This document shows, piece by piece, positions 1-9,775 of a stretch of DNA of 64,000 bases (its first letter is position 1; each line of letters begins with the position of its first letter). The stretch comes from Saccopteryx bilineata (Eukaryota > Chordata > Mammalia > Chiroptera > Emballonuridae). The notes below the pieces were generated by a model that made no database searches, was not told the origin of the DNA, and was given only the letters and a program-made list of their open reading frames with translations. The stretch covers positions 71,488,482-71,552,481 of the forward strand of contig NC_089492.1 of NCBI RefSeq assembly GCF_036850765.1. Reading direction: 5' to 3'. Made by a program: the position numbers and the translations under genes.

Positions 1-1185
1 CATGTTGTACACCTGCTGCGCCCTTGGAGAGAGGTGTGACTGGAGGAGGACAGGCCGGGGTGCTCTGGGGAGAGGAGGATGGCCGCGTGTTGTGCACCTG
101 CTGCGCCCTTGGAGAGAGGTGTGACTGGAGGAGGACAGGCCGGGGTGCTCTGGGGAGAGGAGGAGGATGGCCGCGTGTTGTGCACCTGCTGCGCCCTTGG
201 AGAGAGGTGTGACTGGAGGAGGACAGGCCGGGGTGCTCTGGGGAGAGGAGGAGGATGGCGGTGCATTGTGCACCTGTGGCATCCTTGGAGAGAGGTGTGA
301 CTGGAGGACAGGCCAGGATGCTCTGGGGAGAGGAGGAGGATGGCGGTGTGTTGTGCACCTGCTGCGCCCTTGGAGAGAGGTGTGACTGGAGGACAGGCCG
401 GGGTGCTCTGGGGAGAGGAGGAGGATGGCGGTGTGTTGTGCACCTGCTGCACCCTTGGAGAGAGATGTGACTGGAGGACAGGCCGGGGTGCTCTGGGGAG
501 AGGAGGAGGATAGCGGTGTGTTGTGCACCTGCTGCGCCCTTGGAGAGAGGTGTGACTGGAGGACAGGCCGGAGTGCTCTGGGGAGAGGAGGAGGATGGCT
601 GCGTGTTGTGCACCTGCTGCGCCCTTGGAGAGAGGTGTGACTGGAGGACAGGCCGGGGTGCTCTGGGGAGAGGAGGAGGATGGCGGTGTGTTGTGCACCT
701 GCTGCGCCCTTGGAGAGAGGTGTGACTGGAGGAGGACAGGCCGGGGTGCTCTGGGGAGAGGAGGAGGATGGTGGTGTGTTGTGCACCTGCTGTGCCCTTG
801 GAGAGAGGTGTGACTGGAGGAGGACAGGCCGGGGTGCTCTGGGGAGAGGAGGAGGATGGCGGTGTGTTGTGCACCTGCTGCGCCCTTGGAGAGAGGTGTG
901 ACTGGAGGACAGGCCGGGGTGCTCTGGGGAGAGGAGGAGGATGGCCGCGTGTTATGCACCTGCTGCGCCCTTGGAGAGAGGTGTGACTGGAGGACAGGCC
1001 GGGGTGCTCTGGGGAGAGGAGGAGGATGGCTGCGTGTTGTGCACCTGCTGCGCCCTTGGAGAGAGGTGTGACTGGAGGACAGGCCGGGGTGCTCTGGGGA
1101 GAGGAGGAGGATGGCCGCGTGTTGTGCACCTGCTATGCCCTTGGGGCAGGTGAAACTGGAGGAGGACAGGCCGGGGTGCTCTCTG
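1..1185. repeat. Minisatellite, 14 units of 85/88 bp, in GDAP1 intron 2
   Basis: A tandem array starts before the left edge and decays at about 1130-1185. Unit starts, taken at the recurring ATGGC/ATGGT, fall at 79, 167, 255, 340, 425, 510, 595, 680, 768, 856, 941, 1026 and 1111, so spacing is 88 or 85 bp. The 3-bp difference is one GGA triplet (GGAGGAGGAC against GGAGGAC). The long-short map is LLLSSSSSLLSSSL. Units are GC-rich and purine-rich on the + strand, with scattered single-base variants, mostly C/T at CpG. Each unit has a CACCTG E-box core and a GTGCAC palindrome. Neither 85 nor 88 is a multiple of 3, so the short reading frames across it are not protein. Confidence 0.97.
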
Positions 1186-1322
1186 CTCTGACACGGCCTT
1201 TCAAGAGATAGTTGCACAGCAATGGTATACTGAGTAGAAGGACACATTTCAGCATTTGTCCTTCTTGGAAGAGTTTAGGCCTGGCCATGTGGAACCTCCC
1301 CAGAAAGCAACCACAATTCATT

Positions 1323-1487
1323 TACTTTTTTAAAAATGTTTATTTTGTTGATTTTAGAGAGAGAGAGAGAGAGAGAGAGAGAGCATGAGAGAGCCACATT
1401 TGTTCCTGTTGCCCTGACTAGATATTGAACTGGCAACCTCTGTGCTTCTGGACAATGCTCTAACCAACCGAGCTGTCTGGCCAGGTT
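1323..1487 (-). mobile_element. Short tRNA-derived SINE with (GA)n tail
   Basis: Read on the - strand, it opens with a tRNA-like head (CTGGCCAGACAGCTCGGTTG, a recognisable A box), a diverged B box near 1430, then a (CT)n tract and an A-rich end. On the + strand this appears as TTTAAAAATG, a GA run at about 1358-1383 and the head at the right. About 165 bp. The target duplication is not clear. Confidence 0.8.
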
Positions 1488-1647
1488 CCCTCATTCACTT
1501 TCCAGGATGGAGTGGCTCTCCTGGACACAAGCCTCAAGCCTGGCCCTGGAAGGCATCTGGATCCCGTGATCACACATTTAACCATTTTAGAAGCATTTTT
1601 AAATGGGCCATTTATCGTATTAACCTGAGATTCTTAGATTCCTAAAG

Positions 1648-1990
1648 CAGTGATTCTTAAACTTTTTGGTTTTAGGGCCCCTTTGTATTAAACATTATTG
1701 AGGATACCTGAGAGCTTTTGTTTATATGGGCCACATCTATAGATTGGAAATTAAAGCGGTAGCAAGTTTAAAACACAAGAATACACAAATACACATCATG
1801 AACCATCAAAGTGATGGAGTAGCTATAGATGTGTCATGTAGCCCCTGCACAATAAGGCTGCACACTTGAGAAGGAAGAAGAGTGAAAACACAGATAACAT
1901 CTTAGACTTACTGTAAAAATAGCTTTGATGTTGTGGAGCCCCTGAGTGTCTTGGGGAAGGTCAAGGATTCTCTGAACACACTTTGCCCTT
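1648..1990 (+). mobile_element. Ancient hAT-type non-autonomous DNA transposon (probable)
   Basis: It begins CAGTGATTCTTAAACTTTTT, a hAT/Charlie-type terminal sequence, and runs through text such as ATTGAGGA...AGAGCTTTTGTTTAT and TGGAGCCCCTGAGTGTCT to a degraded right end near ACACACTTTG. I recognise this as a common mammalian interspersed repeat but cannot name the subfamily. Heavily diverged, hence old. Confidence 0.5.
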
Positions 1991-2605
1991 AGTGGTCTAT
2001 GAATAGAATTCAAGAGATTTGTGATTTTTAGCTTGGGAAGAATGTTTATATCTTGTTTTCATTGATTTCCAATAGAAATTTACTGTTTCCTTTCATTTCT
2101 ATTGTAAGCATAATCCACAGCCGTATCAGGAGTGCCTGTGACTCTGTCACCAGCAGAAATCACAGATGTATTCATAGCATATCAAGTTATTACAAATATT
2201 TGAAAATGTAACTTATGCTCCTCTTATTTTGAAATTATGGTAGGCCTACTGTTAGGTCTTGTTACTGTATTAAGAAGTAGGCACCCATATTAGCATTTTA
2301 TCAGTTAAAATTACTTTCATCACTATATATTAGTATAATCAATTTCCTATGCAATCCTGTGTTTGTAATTATACGTTTAAGAACACTATTTTCAGAGGAG
2401 GGCACTGGCACACAAAAGATTAAGAACTCTAGAATTTTAAGGACCTTAGAAGGCCTCCAGCATGTTGTCCGGGTGGAAGCAAGAAGTGTCTACCAGGCAT
2501 TGATTGGCATCCTGGTGATGCGCTGAGATGAAGAGATCTGGAAGGATCAGCGAGGAAGGGTGCTTGAGTTGGGTGAATCCCCTGCTGACAGGCAGGGTGC
2601 AGCTG
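1991..2605. other. Intron 2 sequence, nothing recognised
   Basis: AT-rich unique-looking intronic DNA. No open frame, RNA gene or repeat that I can name. Confidence 0.6.
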
Positions 2606-2617
2606 ATGCTTTATTCT

Positions 2618-2938
2618 TTTTTTTTATTTTTTTGTTACAAAGATGGAGAGAGGGACAGATAGGACAGATGGATAGGAAGGGAGAGAGATGAGAAGCATAA
2701 ATTCTTTGTTGTGGCACCTTAGTTGTGCATTGATTGCTTTCTCATATGTGCCTTGACCAGGGGGATACTACAGACTGAGTGACCCCTTGCTTAAGCCAGC
2801 AACCTTGGGCTCAAGCTGGTGAGCCTTGCTCAAACGAGATGAGCCTGCGCTCAAGCTGGCGACCTTGGGGTTTTGAACCTGGGTCCTCTGTTTTCCAGTC
2901 CGACGCTCTATTCACTGTGCCACCACCTGGTCAGGCTA
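2618..2938 (-). mobile_element. tRNA-derived SINE, about 320-bp type
   Basis: On the - strand the element starts GCCTGACCAGGTGGTGGCAC, has a B box near 2880 (GGGTTTTGAACC on +), then a body with repeated AGCTTGAGC/CAAGGTCGC segments and a pyrimidine-rich end. It is flanked by an imperfect target duplication, ATGCTTTATTCT at 2606-2617 and ATGCTTCATTCT at 2939-2950. Same subfamily as the copies at 6.5, 19.9 and 60.9 kb. Confidence 0.9.
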
Positions 2939-2950
2939 ATGCTTCATTCT

Positions 2951-4019
2951 TGATGAGTCTGATGCAACCTTCAGAACTGGGCTCCCCAGTGAGTTCAAAG
3001 AGGAATGTATCTCCTATTTTCTTAGAGAGTCAGAAGTGGCCTGTTGGCTTCAGAAGCTTGTTCTGAAGCTTGGTCTGGTGCGATCAAATCTTGCCTGAAA
3101 TCCTCTGTAACCAACCCTGAATTGTCAACACTTAGGAGTGAGGGGGTGATGCTCAGAAGGATTTGGACTTAAATAACCTGCACTTAGAAATAAATCACTA
3201 AAATTGAGGCTGTTCTTTCCACTTGGTGGAATAAATTAGTTGTAATTTTTAGGTGCAATTTGAGAGCCAGAAGAGGAAAGTGATTGTGAAGGGACATTGC
3301 CCTGGCTTGTGGGTCACATGCTTCATCTTTGTCTTTCTTGGATAGTCTCTAAAAAGTAAACACCTTGAAGATGTTGTGATGACATAATAAGGCAGAGTCC
3401 TGCATTAGGAGCTGACTTTAGTTCTTGTTCTTCTAATTACCTGTGGGATCTCGGGAGGACTGCTTGGCTTCCATATCTCAGTGTCCTTGTACAACAGAGC
3501 ATCTTCAGCTCAAATGCATCAGTCCCCCTTTTCCTTGGGAGATAGATACAAGACCCCCAGTGGATATCTGTAACTGTAGAGAGTACCAAACCCTATATAC
3601 CATATTTTTTCCTATACGGATATATCTGTGATAAAGTTTAACATACATTTAGTACAGAAAGAGATGGACAATAATAGCACTGATAAAAAAATTATCACAA
3701 TACACTGTAATAGAAGTTATGTGAGTGGCTTTGGGACCTTTATGAAGTAAAGTAAGGGTGACTTGAACATGATCACTGTGATGCTGGGACAGTTGATCTG
3801 ATAACTGAGATAGCTACTCAGTGACTAACGGGAGGGGACAGTGTGAATCTCATCACACTACTCAGAACAGCGTACAATTTAAAACTTGTAAATGGTTTGT
3901 TTCTGGAACTTTTCATTTAATATTTTTGGACTGTGGTTCAACATGGGTTGCTGAAACCAAGGAAAGAAAAACCATGAATACACAGGTCTGTTGTATTTTA
4001 TAAGAACTAGAAATTGGGA
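2951..4019. other. Intron 2 sequence, nothing recognised
   Basis: No coding frame of convincing length or composition and no repeat I can name. Presumed single-copy intron. Confidence 0.55.
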
Positions 4020-4640
4020 ATATATTAATTCATTAATTAAAATTTACTGTACACCCACTATGAGTCAAATAATATGTCAGGTACTGAGGATGCAACAGAG
4101 GACTTGTACCATGCCCCTCAAGGAGTCTAGGGTCTAGATTTGAACCAGCAAATGAGGATTTGTGTAGTATGCACTTTCCAGAGAGAAAATACTAGAAATT
4201 CTATGAAGATTATTTCACATTTTCATAGCATCAGTAGGGCTGCTCTTGGTATTTATTGGAACTTAGAATAGAGTAGTCCCCAAACATCTTTCTATAATGA
4301 GCTTGCATTCTTAACCTTTACCAAGGGGCTAGAGTTCATGAGGCACTATGCTAGCCCTGGGCCACAGGTTCCTTACCCTGAAAGGGCAATAATATACAAA
4401 TAATGAAGGTGATCAGGGCTCTGATGGAGTATGCACAAGGTGTTTTGTGTGGACAGAGGAATGCATACCTGACCCAGACAGATGCTGGTCATCCAAGAAA
4501 CTCAGGGGCGCCCTGTGGAGGAGCTGTCATAAATCAATAGGCCTTATGGGCTAGCAAGGAGTTCATGAGGTAGAGAAGTGTGAGAATGCCAGTGTGATCA
4601 TGATCTGGGATCTGGTTTGGTACATCAGGCCATTTTGAAT
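4020..4640 (+). repeat. Ancient mammalian interspersed repeat (probable)
   Basis: Text such as CACCCACTATGAGTCAAATA, GGTACTGAGGATGCAACAGA and CCCCTCAAGGAGTCTAGGGT, then GATCAGGGCTCTGATGGAGTA, follows a widespread, very old mammalian repeat that starts with an 'accTACTATGTGCCAGGCAC' type opening. Strongly diverged; family not assigned. Confidence 0.4.
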
Positions 4641-4802
4641 TTTGAATGTCTGGGCTGGGGAAGCATTCTTTTAAATGCTTAGATGTAATATTGAAGGTGT
4701 TAATGATAAGATGGTTGGGGTTTTTGTTTTTGCTTTTGATGTCCTATTTCACTTGTAACTTTTCCTTCCTTGTTTATGTGTATGTTTTTATATGCATTTT
4801 AG

Positions 4803-4976
4803 AAAAAACACCCAGGCTAATGCCTGATAAAGGAAGCATGTATTACCCTCGTGTACAACACTATCGAGAACTGCTGGACTCCTTGCCAATGGATGCCTAT
4901 ACACACGGCTGCATCCTGCACCCTGAGCTAACTGTGGACTCCATGATCCCAGCTTATGCGACGACAAGGATTCGCA
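4803..4976 (+). CDS. GDAP1: GDAP1 coding exon 3 (residues 104-162, partial gene)
   Basis: GDAP1 (ganglioside-induced differentiation-associated protein 1) is a GST-superfamily protein anchored in the outer mitochondrial membrane and peroxisomes. It promotes fission and is mutated in Charcot-Marie-Tooth disease. This exon is 174 bp. A pyrimidine-rich tract and AG acceptor at 4801-4802 precede it, and it ends at a GTATGT donor. It starts in phase 1 (the first base of codon 104 lies in exon 2, off the window) and ends after the first base of codon 162. The translation (TPRLMPDKGSMYYPRVQHYR...YATTRIRS) follows the junction between the thioredoxin-like GST N-domain and the loop region. Any apparent upstream in-frame ATG is intronic, so it is not a start. 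Confidence 0.97.
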
Positions 4977-5020
4977 GTATGTAAAAACCTTAAAGACCTG
5001 GAGTTCTAGCTTGAGTTTCT

Positions 5021-5428
5021 ATTTTATTTATTTATTTATTTATTTTGTATTTTTCTGAAGCTGGAAACGGGGAGAGACAGTCAGACAGACTCCCGCATGC
5101 GCCCGACCGGGATCCACCCGGCACACCCACCAGGGGCAACGCTCTGCCCACCAGGGGGTGATGCTCTGCCCCTCCGTGGCTTCGCTCTGCTGCGACCAGA
5201 GCCACTCTAGCGCCTGGGGCAGAGGCCAAGGAGCCATCCCCAGCGCCCGGGCCATCCCTGCTCCAATGGAGCCTTGGCTGCGGGAGGGGAAGAGAGAGAC
5301 AGAGAGGAAGGAGGGGGTGGGGGTGGAGAAGCAAATGGGCCCTTCTCCTATGTGCCCTGGCCGGGAATCGAACCCGGGTCCCCTGCACTCCAGGCCGACG
5401 CTCTACCGCTGAGCCAACCGGCCAGGGC
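5021..5428 (-). mobile_element. Rhin-1-type SINE, long subfamily, 44 bp after exon 3
   Basis: The - strand reads GGCCCTGGCCGGTTGGCTCA (A box), a B box at GGGTTCGATTCC, then CTTCTCC, a CTCTCTGTCTCTCTC tract, the GC-rich body and GAAGCTTCAGAAAAA-type end. It is bounded by the perfect 11-bp duplication CTTGAGTTTCT at 5010-5020 and 5429-5439. The body holds two CTCF-like cores on the + strand, CCACCAGGGGCAACG at 5127-5141 and CCACCAGGGGGTGATGC at 5148-5164. The insertion lies in intron 3, antisense to GDAP1, with its tail end only 44 bp from the splice donor. Confidence 0.95.
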
Positions 5429-5439
5429 CTTGAGTTTCT

Positions 5440-5630
5440 TTTAGAAGATTTTATTTATTGATTTTACAGAGAGAGGAGAGAGATAGGTAGGGGGAGCATA
5501 GTTGCTTCACTTTAGTTGTTCATTGGTTGCTTGTTGAATGTGCCTTGACTGGGCAAGCTTAGGGTTTCCAACTATTGACCTCAGCGTTCCAGGTCGATGC
5601 TTTATCTGCTGCACCACCACAGGTCAGGCC
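5440..5630 (-). mobile_element. tRNA-derived SINE, about 190-bp type
   Basis: The - strand begins CCTGACCTGTGGTGGTGCAG, has an A box and degraded B box, then an AG/CT-rich tail. Flanks share CTTGAGTTTCTTTTA (right copy from 5634), the same target word used by the neighbouring long SINE, so three copies of the word bracket the two insertions. Confidence 0.85.
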
Positions 5631-5649
5631 TGTCTTGAGTTTCTTTTAA

Positions 5650-6473
5650 TTCATTTTGAGACCTAGCCCATCTTGTGATCATTGAGAGACTTGAGCAGAG
5701 GTGAGTTTGCTCCATTGACGTGCATGTTTTAGCTTGATCCAGGCACCATCAGATGCATCTGTACTTCAGCTGCTCAGCTGGACTGGGATTGTCCATAGGT
5801 CCTGATTGTCTAGCTCTCGACCTTGAGGGCCAAGTTTGGATAAAACTCAGAAGAGTGGCCTGCAGAGAAGTAAAGACCAGAGACCAGGTGGACTGGGAAT
5901 GAGGAAAGCTGGGATCTGGGGGCTGCAGGCAGCTGAGTTCACATGCTGGTCCTTCCTGTTAAGTCATTATGTGAGGGAGCTGGACTGAGGCTGTGCAGCC
6001 GTTACTCTCCCTCTGAGTCAGTGACTGCAGAGTGACAGGTTTGAGCTGTGGAGTCCAGCCCTGTCCTGTCCTGTCCTGTCTGGTCCTGAGGAGGGAGTAG
6101 GGCTGGTACATAAGGCATGGGGCAGAAAGAGGGGTGCTCTGTGGCATAGTAATCAGGGACAGGAAGGTTGTGGCTGGTGGCTGGCTGTGGTCAGACTCGG
6201 GGCTGTCTGACCAGGAACAGTCACACCTAGATCTTCTAAATCTAGAAACTACATTCTTTCCAAAGACCATACCTCACCTTTAACATTCTCTCATGTTATT
6301 TTTCTTCCCTTTTGATATCACTCTTCTTTGTTTTTCTTTTCTCCACTCTTTTTCTCCTCTCTCTCCTGCTTCTCACCTTCCTCTCGCTCCCCTTCCTTCT
6401 CTTCATAAGTAGCCATATATGATTTGAAACAAGTATTCTGATAGAAAGAATTTTATCATCTGCTCACAAGAAT
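5650..6473. other. Intron 3 sequence with short simple repeats
   Basis: Mostly unique-looking. It contains (CCTGT)n at about 6060-6082 and a pyrimidine-rich block at about 6296-6407. No gene seen. Confidence 0.6.
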
Positions 6474-6485
6474 TAGAGGATATTT

Positions 6486-6827
6486 GGTTTTTTGTTTGTT
6501 TGGGGGTGTTTTTTTTTTGGTGACAGAGACAGAGAGAGAAACAGAGAGAGGGACAGATAAGGACAGACAGACAGGAAGGGAGAGAGATGAGAAGCATCAG
6601 TTCTTCATTGCAGCACCTTAGTTGCTCATTGATTGCTTTCTCATATGTGCCTTGACTGTGGGGCTTCAGCAGAGTGAGTGACCCCTTGCTCAAGCCAACG
6701 ACCTTGAGTCCAAGCTGGTGAGCTTTGCTCAAACCAGATGAGCCTGCCAGTGACCTCGAGGTTTCAAACCTGGGTCCTCTGCATCCCAGTCCGATGCTCT
6801 ATCCACTGCACCACTGCCTGGTCAGAC
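6486..6827 (-). mobile_element. tRNA-derived SINE, about 320-bp type
   Basis: The - strand starts GTCTGACCAGGCAGTGGTGC and continues through the tRNA head, the CCAGCTTGGACTCAAGGTCG segment and a CTCTCTGTCTCTGTC tail. The target duplication is near perfect: TAGAGGATATTT at 6474-6485 and TAGGGGATATTT at 6828-6839. Confidence 0.93.
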
Positions 6828-6959
6828 TAGGGGATATTTCAAAACGAATATGAAGCGATAAAATATCTTCTAATTTTTGTGAGCAGTATACATATATTTA
6901 AACAAGGCCTTTTCCTTCTCTTTATATAGAAGTTCCTTACAGAAAACTTGAAAGGCATT

Positions 6960-7130
6960 GAAAGGTGAACCAGGTACCCCGCCCTGAGCACTTACGATGG
7001 AGACTGGGTACTGGGTTTTCTGCAGTACTTCCCACTGAGTCCTCACCCCGAGCCACAGATCCTCTGACAGTTCCAGGTTAAAGGAGGGAAACCAAGGCAC
7101 AGAGAGGGCAAGCCCGAGGCAGAGCAGGGC
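6960..7130 (+). repeat. MIR fragment (probable)
   Basis: GAGCACTTACGATGG, then a short gap, then AAACCAAGGCACAGAGAGGG and CAAATCCCCGAGC match the order of motifs in the core of the mammalian-wide interspersed repeat MIR. Diverged. Confidence 0.6.
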
Positions 7131-7234
7131 ACAAATCCCCGAGCTGATGTCACCATTGAGTTCCCTGCTTCTTCTATTTTCTTACACAGAAGGAAGGAAG
7201 TAATTCTCTGTTTCAAAAATGATTTTGTTAACAG

Positions 7235-7329
7235 GCCAAATTGGTAATACAGAGTCTGAACTAAAGAAACTTGCAGAAGAAAACCCAGATCTACAAGAGG
7301 CATACATCGCCAAACAGAAGCGGCTCAAA
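7235..7329 (+). CDS. GDAP1: GDAP1 coding exon 4 (residues 162-193)
   Basis: The exon is 95 bp, between acceptor AACAG at 7230-7234 and donor GTAAGT at 7330-7335. It completes the split serine codon 162 and ends on a full codon (Lys193). The product QIGNTESELKKLAEENPDLQ... belongs to the helical, charged loop that sets GDAP1 apart from canonical GSTs. It is flanked by a MIR fragment upstream and a SINE fragment downstream. Reading frame and both sites are intact. Confidence 0.97.
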
Positions 7330-7487
7330 GTAAGTAAACTGGGACGTCCTCGGTGGACACCTACTGATTGTGCTGAATGTTCCACTCTTTGACAAGTGTC
7401 ACTGTTTCTAGAATATCTTCTATTAAATATAGCAAGTTATTAGTACAAAACTTACCTTTGGCTTATGCTGTGCTTTTAGAGAGGATT

Positions 7488-7630
7488 TTTATTTTATTTA
7501 TTATTATTATTATTTTTCTTTTAGAGAGAAGAGAGAGAAACAGAGAGGGAGAGAGAAAAAGAGGGAGAGGGAGAAGGGGGTATAGAAGAGAGGGAAGCAT
7601 CAACTCATAACAGTTGCTTGATATTTTCAA
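7488..7630 (-). mobile_element. Truncated SINE tail
   Basis: T-rich and (ATT)n run, then a long purine tract and AGCATCAACTC, as at the 3' ends of the tRNA-derived SINEs in this window. The tRNA head is absent, so this is a 5'-truncated or decayed copy. Confidence 0.6.
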
Positions 7631-7639
7631 ACCTAAATG

Positions 7640-8312
7640 ACAACTGCTTAAAAAAGCAGATATTGTGCCTGCTGGTTGCAAAGGAAAGTCATATAGAATG
7701 TAAAAGCAGGTTCATAAACTGCTGTAGGTAGTCTGCCATGCTTGGGCTTAGGCCGACCTCTGTCTGTGGCCCGTCTGCCTCCTCTGGGGCAGGTCTCGGC
7801 ATCAGCCATGGTCAGCCCTTGTCTTTCTGCTGATTCTTTTCTGTGGCCCAGCAACCCCTGCAAGCCACTCCCGTATGAAAGATGTAGCAGCATCCACACC
7901 TCCTCCCTTCATCACCTCATCTCCCTCCATCTCATCCCACGGGATCCTTACCTCCCTGCACACAGACTTTTCTCTCACCCTCAGCCTTCATTACTCAAGT
8001 TTCTCATTCAGTGGCACCTGCAGAATTCCAATCTTGAGTTGGGCCTAGAGGAGTCTGTGCCCCTCTCAGTCTTCACCCTCTCTGGTCATCTGGTCCCACA
8101 GGAGTGGGAGGTGGGCGGTGGGTCTGGCCCTGGTGTGTTTGTACAGCCGGTGAATTTCCCCCCAACTTGACTTTTGCTTTAATGAAGTTATTCTAATTCT
8201 TCTCATGTCAAGAATAAAGTTTTCAACTCTGCAGTGGCTTTTATCTTCTTTGCTGTACACTGCTTGTTTTCACAGGCATAAATAATCTCACAAGTTATTT
8301 TTTATTAACTAG
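7640..8312. other. GDAP1 intron 4, nothing recognised
   Basis: C/T-rich unique-looking intron. A 142-codon open frame at 7742-8170 has no recognisable domain and is not supported. Confidence 0.6.
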
Positions 8313-8427
8313 TCAAAGCTGCTTGACCATGACAATGTCAAATATTTGAAGAAAATTCTTGACGAGCTGGAGAAAGTCTTGGATCAAGTTGAAACTGAAT
8401 TGCAGAGAAGAAATGAGGAAACCCCAG
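8313..8427 (+). CDS. GDAP1: GDAP1 coding exon 5 (residues 194-232)
   Basis: The exon is 115 bp, between acceptor AG at 8311-8312 and donor GTAGGT at 8428-8433. It starts on a full codon (Ser194) and ends after the first base of codon 232. The product SKLLDHDNVKYLKKILDELE... is a strongly amphipathic helix of the inter-domain loop, leading into the C-terminal GST-like domain. No disruption. Confidence 0.97.
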
Positions 8428-9392
8428 GTAGGTCCTCATAGTGTTTTGTTTTTCCCTTTTCTGGGACGCCAGGGCTATTTATGGCAGCAGTCTTAGAATT
8501 TCATAAGAATGTTCAGTAATCGTTGTTTTCCTGGGCAGTTTAAATTAGGATAACAACAATAACATCGAATTCAGCAAAACCCAGATGTCTAATTATAAGT
8601 CCGCCTGCCTCTACGTGAAATATGGCTGGCCAAGAATTTTTTCTGCACAATTTAAATTACTGGTGCAAAATTCCAACTGAGCCTCTTTCACAAATTTGTA
8701 ATGACAGTAGTTAGTTTGGTTGAATGACCTGGGTAATTGCTTGAATGCTCCTTCTAGTTCTTTCCTGAGGCAGGGAGACAACCGCTAATCTGCAGTTGAG
8801 GATAAAATATGCGGCCGGGAGTGTCAGTGCCCCGCACCTGTGAACCTGACTTCATGGTGCAGCCAGTGCCCGGTGCCAGCACACTAATCCCTGCCCGCTG
8901 CCATATGCCAGTTGACAACAAAATTGAGGACCATATTACCTGAAACTTGCTTCACAACAGGGACCCTGTTATGCTTTTAATAAGAAACCAAGAGCGGCAC
9001 TAACTGAGTGTTTTGGGCCCAGCTATACGGTTACTAAGACTCACCTGTTGTTTTCCTAACCCAGAAGGAACTATCTGTTAACTCCTCTGGTGTGGGGGCC
9101 CTCAGCCTCTCAGAGTTATTTACAGAATGACAGACAGGTTTTGAGCTCAAGTGGCCCCAGTTTCACTTAGTGGCCTAGATGGCTGGCCAAAGTCAAGGCT
9201 CCCTTAGTGTGGGATACGTTTCCACAGACTTTGTTTTTTAGCATAAAAGTACTAATTGAGAATGATTGGCAAGAAAATGTGCCACAACCTCCCTCCTCTG
9301 CTGTCCTCACTCTTGCCCTCCAGACAGAGAAGAAAGCTAGAGTGTGTCCCTGTGGCGCTCGCCCCTAATTCCGTGTCCCTTTCTCTGATCAG
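8428..9392. other. GDAP1 intron 5, no repeat recognised
   Basis: Unique-looking intron ending in the pyrimidine-rich acceptor TTTCTCTGATCAG. No gene or named repeat seen. Confidence 0.6.
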
Positions 9393-9775
9393 AAGAAGGC
9401 CACCAGCCGTGGCTCTGTGGAGAGGCCTTCACCCTGGCAGACGTCTCGCTTGCCGTCACGCTGCATCGACTCAAGTTCCTGGGCTTTGCGAGGAGAAACT
9501 GGGGGAACGGAAAGCGACCCAACTTGGAAACCTATTACGAGCGTGTCTTGAAGAGAAAAACATTTAACAAGGTTTTAGGGCACGTCAACAATATATTAAT
9601 CTCCGCAGTGCTGCCGACGGCGCTCCGGGTGGCCAAGAAAAGGGCCCCTAAAGTTCTCGGCACTACCCTTGTGGTCGGTTTGCTTGCAGGAATGGGATAC
9701 TTTGCTTTTATGCTGTTCAGGAGGAGACTTGGAAGCGTGATGTTAGCACTGAGACCCAGACCGAATTATTTCTAG
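9393..9775 (+). CDS. GDAP1: GDAP1 terminal coding exon 6 (residues 232-358, stop TAG)
   Basis: The final coding exon is 383 bp and ends at TAG 9773-9775. It holds most of the GST C-terminal-like domain (GEAFTLADVSLAVTLHRLKF, residues about 241-260), the basic hydrophobic stretch KVLGHVNNILISAVLP, and the single C-terminal membrane helix at about residues 319-341, followed by the short basic tail ending RPRPNYF. This is a tail anchor for the mitochondrial and peroxisomal outer membrane. The exon length and phase complete a 358-residue protein. Relative to the human protein as I remember it, there are a few conservative changes; frame and stop are intact. Confidence 0.97.

Noticed and set aside
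1..1185. CRISPR-like array
   Set aside because: Units are contiguous tandem copies with no unique spacers, and the DNA is mammalian.
24..1211. Series of overlapping 60-80 codon open frames with a shared peptide (LERGVTGG...)
   Set aside because: They are phase-shifted readings of an 85/88-bp minisatellite; unit length is not a multiple of 3, so each frame stops within about 2.5 units.
7742..8170. 142-codon open frame in GDAP1 intron 4
   Set aside because: No recognisable domain, low-complexity S/P/L-rich composition, and it lies within an intron.
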